Below, in pieces: positions 62,981-64,000 of a DNA stretch of 64,000 bases; within the stretch, counting starts at the first letter, position 1, and the number at the start of each line of letters is the position of its first letter. The stretch covers positions 62,001 to 126,000 of the forward strand of contig NZ_JALLIX010000004.1 in assembly GCF_023242365.1 (NCBI RefSeq), written 5' to 3'. This DNA comes from Pseudomonas sp. MWU13-2100. Lineage in GTDB: Bacteria > Pseudomonadota > Gammaproteobacteria > Pseudomonadales > Pseudomonadaceae. The translations under genes were made by a program, and so were the position numbers. The notes under the pieces are model-generated. The model had not been told where the DNA came from. It made no database searches and saw only the letters and a program-made list of their open reading frames with translations.

Positions 62981-64000
62981 CTACGCTTTGCGATTGAGTG
63001 ACAGGCGCTGTTCCACCGCCAGAACATGCTGGGTCGTGGCCAGTACCGCGTCCGGATTGAGGCTGATCGAGTCGATACCAATCTCGACCAGATACTCAGC
63101 CATCTCAGGATAGTCGGACGGTGCCTGTCCACAAATACCGGAGTGACGGCCGTTGCGCCTGGCCCCCTCCACCGCCAGGCGAATCATCTGTTTCACTCCC
63201 GGATCGCGCTCATCGAAATCAAAGGCGACAATTTCCGAATCGCGATCCACACCGAGCGTCAACTGGGTCAGGTCGTTGGAGCCGATGGAAAACCCGTCGA
63301 ACAGCTTGGCAAAGGCATCGACCTGGATGACGTTGTTGGGAATCTCGCACATGACGTAGACCTCCAGCCCGTTTTCCCCGCGTTTGAGGCCATGGCTGGC
63401 CATCGCCGCCAGGACCTTTTCGCCCTCCTCGACGGTGCGGCAAAAAGGGATCATCAACTTGACGTTCACCAGACCTATCTTGTCGCGCGCCCACTTCATC
63501 GCCGCGCACTCCAGCGCAAAACCTTCGGCATAGGCCGGATGAGTATAACGGGAAGCGCCACGAAAGCCGATCATCGGGTTGCCTTCCTCCGGCTCGAAAA
63601 ACTTCCCGCCCAGCAGCGTCGCATATTCATTGCTCTTGAAGTCGCTCATGCGCACTACGCAGGGTTTTGGATACACTGCCGCCGCAAGGGTGGCGACGCC
63701 TTCGGCCAAGGTCTTCACAAAAAAATCCGTCGGATCCTTGTAGGCAAGACTCAAGGCAGCGATCTTTTCACGTGTCAGGTCATCCAACTTTTCCGGGTGC
63801 ACGAGCGCCATCGGATGCACCTTGATATATTCACTGATAATGAACTCCATACGTGCCAGGCCGATGCCATCTACCGGTAGCGAGGCAAGACTGAAGGCCT
63901 GGTCGGGATTACCCAGGTTCATCATGATCTTTGTTTCAGGATGTCCCAATTGACTGAGATCGGTCTGTTGAATGTCAAAACCCAGAATACCTTCATAGAC
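62981..64000 (-). CDS. ppsA: Phosphoenolpyruvate synthase, C-terminal part (gene continues beyond window)
   Basis: About 340 residues visible, continuing through base 64000 in frame (VYEGILGFDIQQTDLSQLGH precedes the first internal Met). PEP-utilising enzyme barrel signatures: KIMMNLGNPDQAFSLASLPV, GIGLARMEFII, GFRGASRYTHPAY, MIPFCRTVEEGEKVL, FSIGSNDLTQLTLGVDRDS and the catalytic Cys in GRHSGICGQAPSDYPEM. It makes PEP from pyruvate, ATP and water. It is incomplete only because of the window edge. Confidence 0.93.
   Translation of the reverse strand, partial: VYEGILGFDIQQTDLSQLGHPETKIMMNLGNPDQAFSLASLPVDGIGLARMEFIISEYIKVHPMALVHPEKLDDLTREKIAALSLAYKDPTDFFVKTLAEGVATLAAAVYPKPCVVRMSDFKSNEYATLLGGKFFEPEEGNPMIGFRGASRYTHPAYAEGFALECAAMKWARDKIGLVNVKLMIPFCRTVEEGEKVLAAMASHGLKRGENGLEVYVMCEIPNNVIQVDAFAKLFDGFSIGSNDLTQLTLGVDRDSEIVAFDFDERDPGVKQMIRLAVEGARRNGRHSGICGQAPSDYPEMAEYLVEIGIDSISLNPDAVLATTQHVLAVEQRLSLNRKA

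Overview
The window looks like chromosome of a Pseudomonas of the fluorescens group. GC is about 60%. The D-xylose block has the order xylR-xylA-xylF-xylG-xylH found in that group, and the left part is dense with sugar-acid catabolism, MFS transporters and one-component regulators typical of rhizosphere pseudomonads. No rRNA, tRNA, IS element, prophage or CRISPR array was seen. All assignments come from reading the sequence; no database search was run.

Left part (1-28.2 kb), catabolism and regulation. It starts with a frameshifted hypothetical gene and a DUF3592 membrane protein, then a TetR repressor with a perfect palindromic operator, a small membrane protein, a divergent Bcr-type MFS/AraC pair, and a repeat-built coiled-coil membrane protein. 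A sugar-acid operon (5.9-13.5 kb) follows: DapA-family lyase, iron alcohol dehydrogenase, DUF1537 four-carbon-acid kinase, PdxA2, D-2-hydroxyacid dehydrogenase, MFS permease and DeoR repressor. Its kinase plus PdxA2 pair should convert a tetronate to dihydroxyacetone phosphate. Next are a PAS-PAS-GAF-GGDEF-EAL protein, two gene remnants (LysR, and an OpuAC-like binding protein with an internal deletion), a GNAT acetyltransferase, a glucarate-dehydratase-like enolase with its MFS permease and divergent LysR, and the xylose block.

Middle (28.2-49.5 kb), a biosynthetic cluster with quorum-sensing genes. A LuxR / RsaM-like / LuxI trio stands directly in front of a large apparent operon. The operon holds an NRPS (C-A[Ser]-T-C-A[Gly, with a luciferase-like monooxygenase and an N-methyltransferase both embedded]), a second ORF carrying the missing C-terminal end of that A domain plus T and a thioester reductase, a fatty-acyl-AMP ligase, two unusual acyl-CoA-dehydrogenase-like proteins, an ACP, a P450, an FMN reductase and a 14-helix MFS exporter. 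The inferred product is a modified acyl chain on Ser followed by an oxidised and/or N-methylated Gly, released reductively or by cleavage.

Right part (49.9-59.9 kb), a second assembly line: an RhlB-like glycosyltransferase, a Ser-Pro NRPS (C-A-T-C-A-T-TE) and an FAD monooxygenase. This gene trio is the logic of brabantamide / pyrrolizidine (cyclocarbamate) pathways. The window closes with a cupin-type XRE regulator, an HD-GYP phosphodiesterase, gpmA and the 3' part of ppsA.

The most interesting object is the combined 28-60 kb region: a LuxI/LuxR-linked NRPS with doubly interrupted, split A domain, next to a brabantamide-like line. I do not recognise the first line as any characterised pathway.
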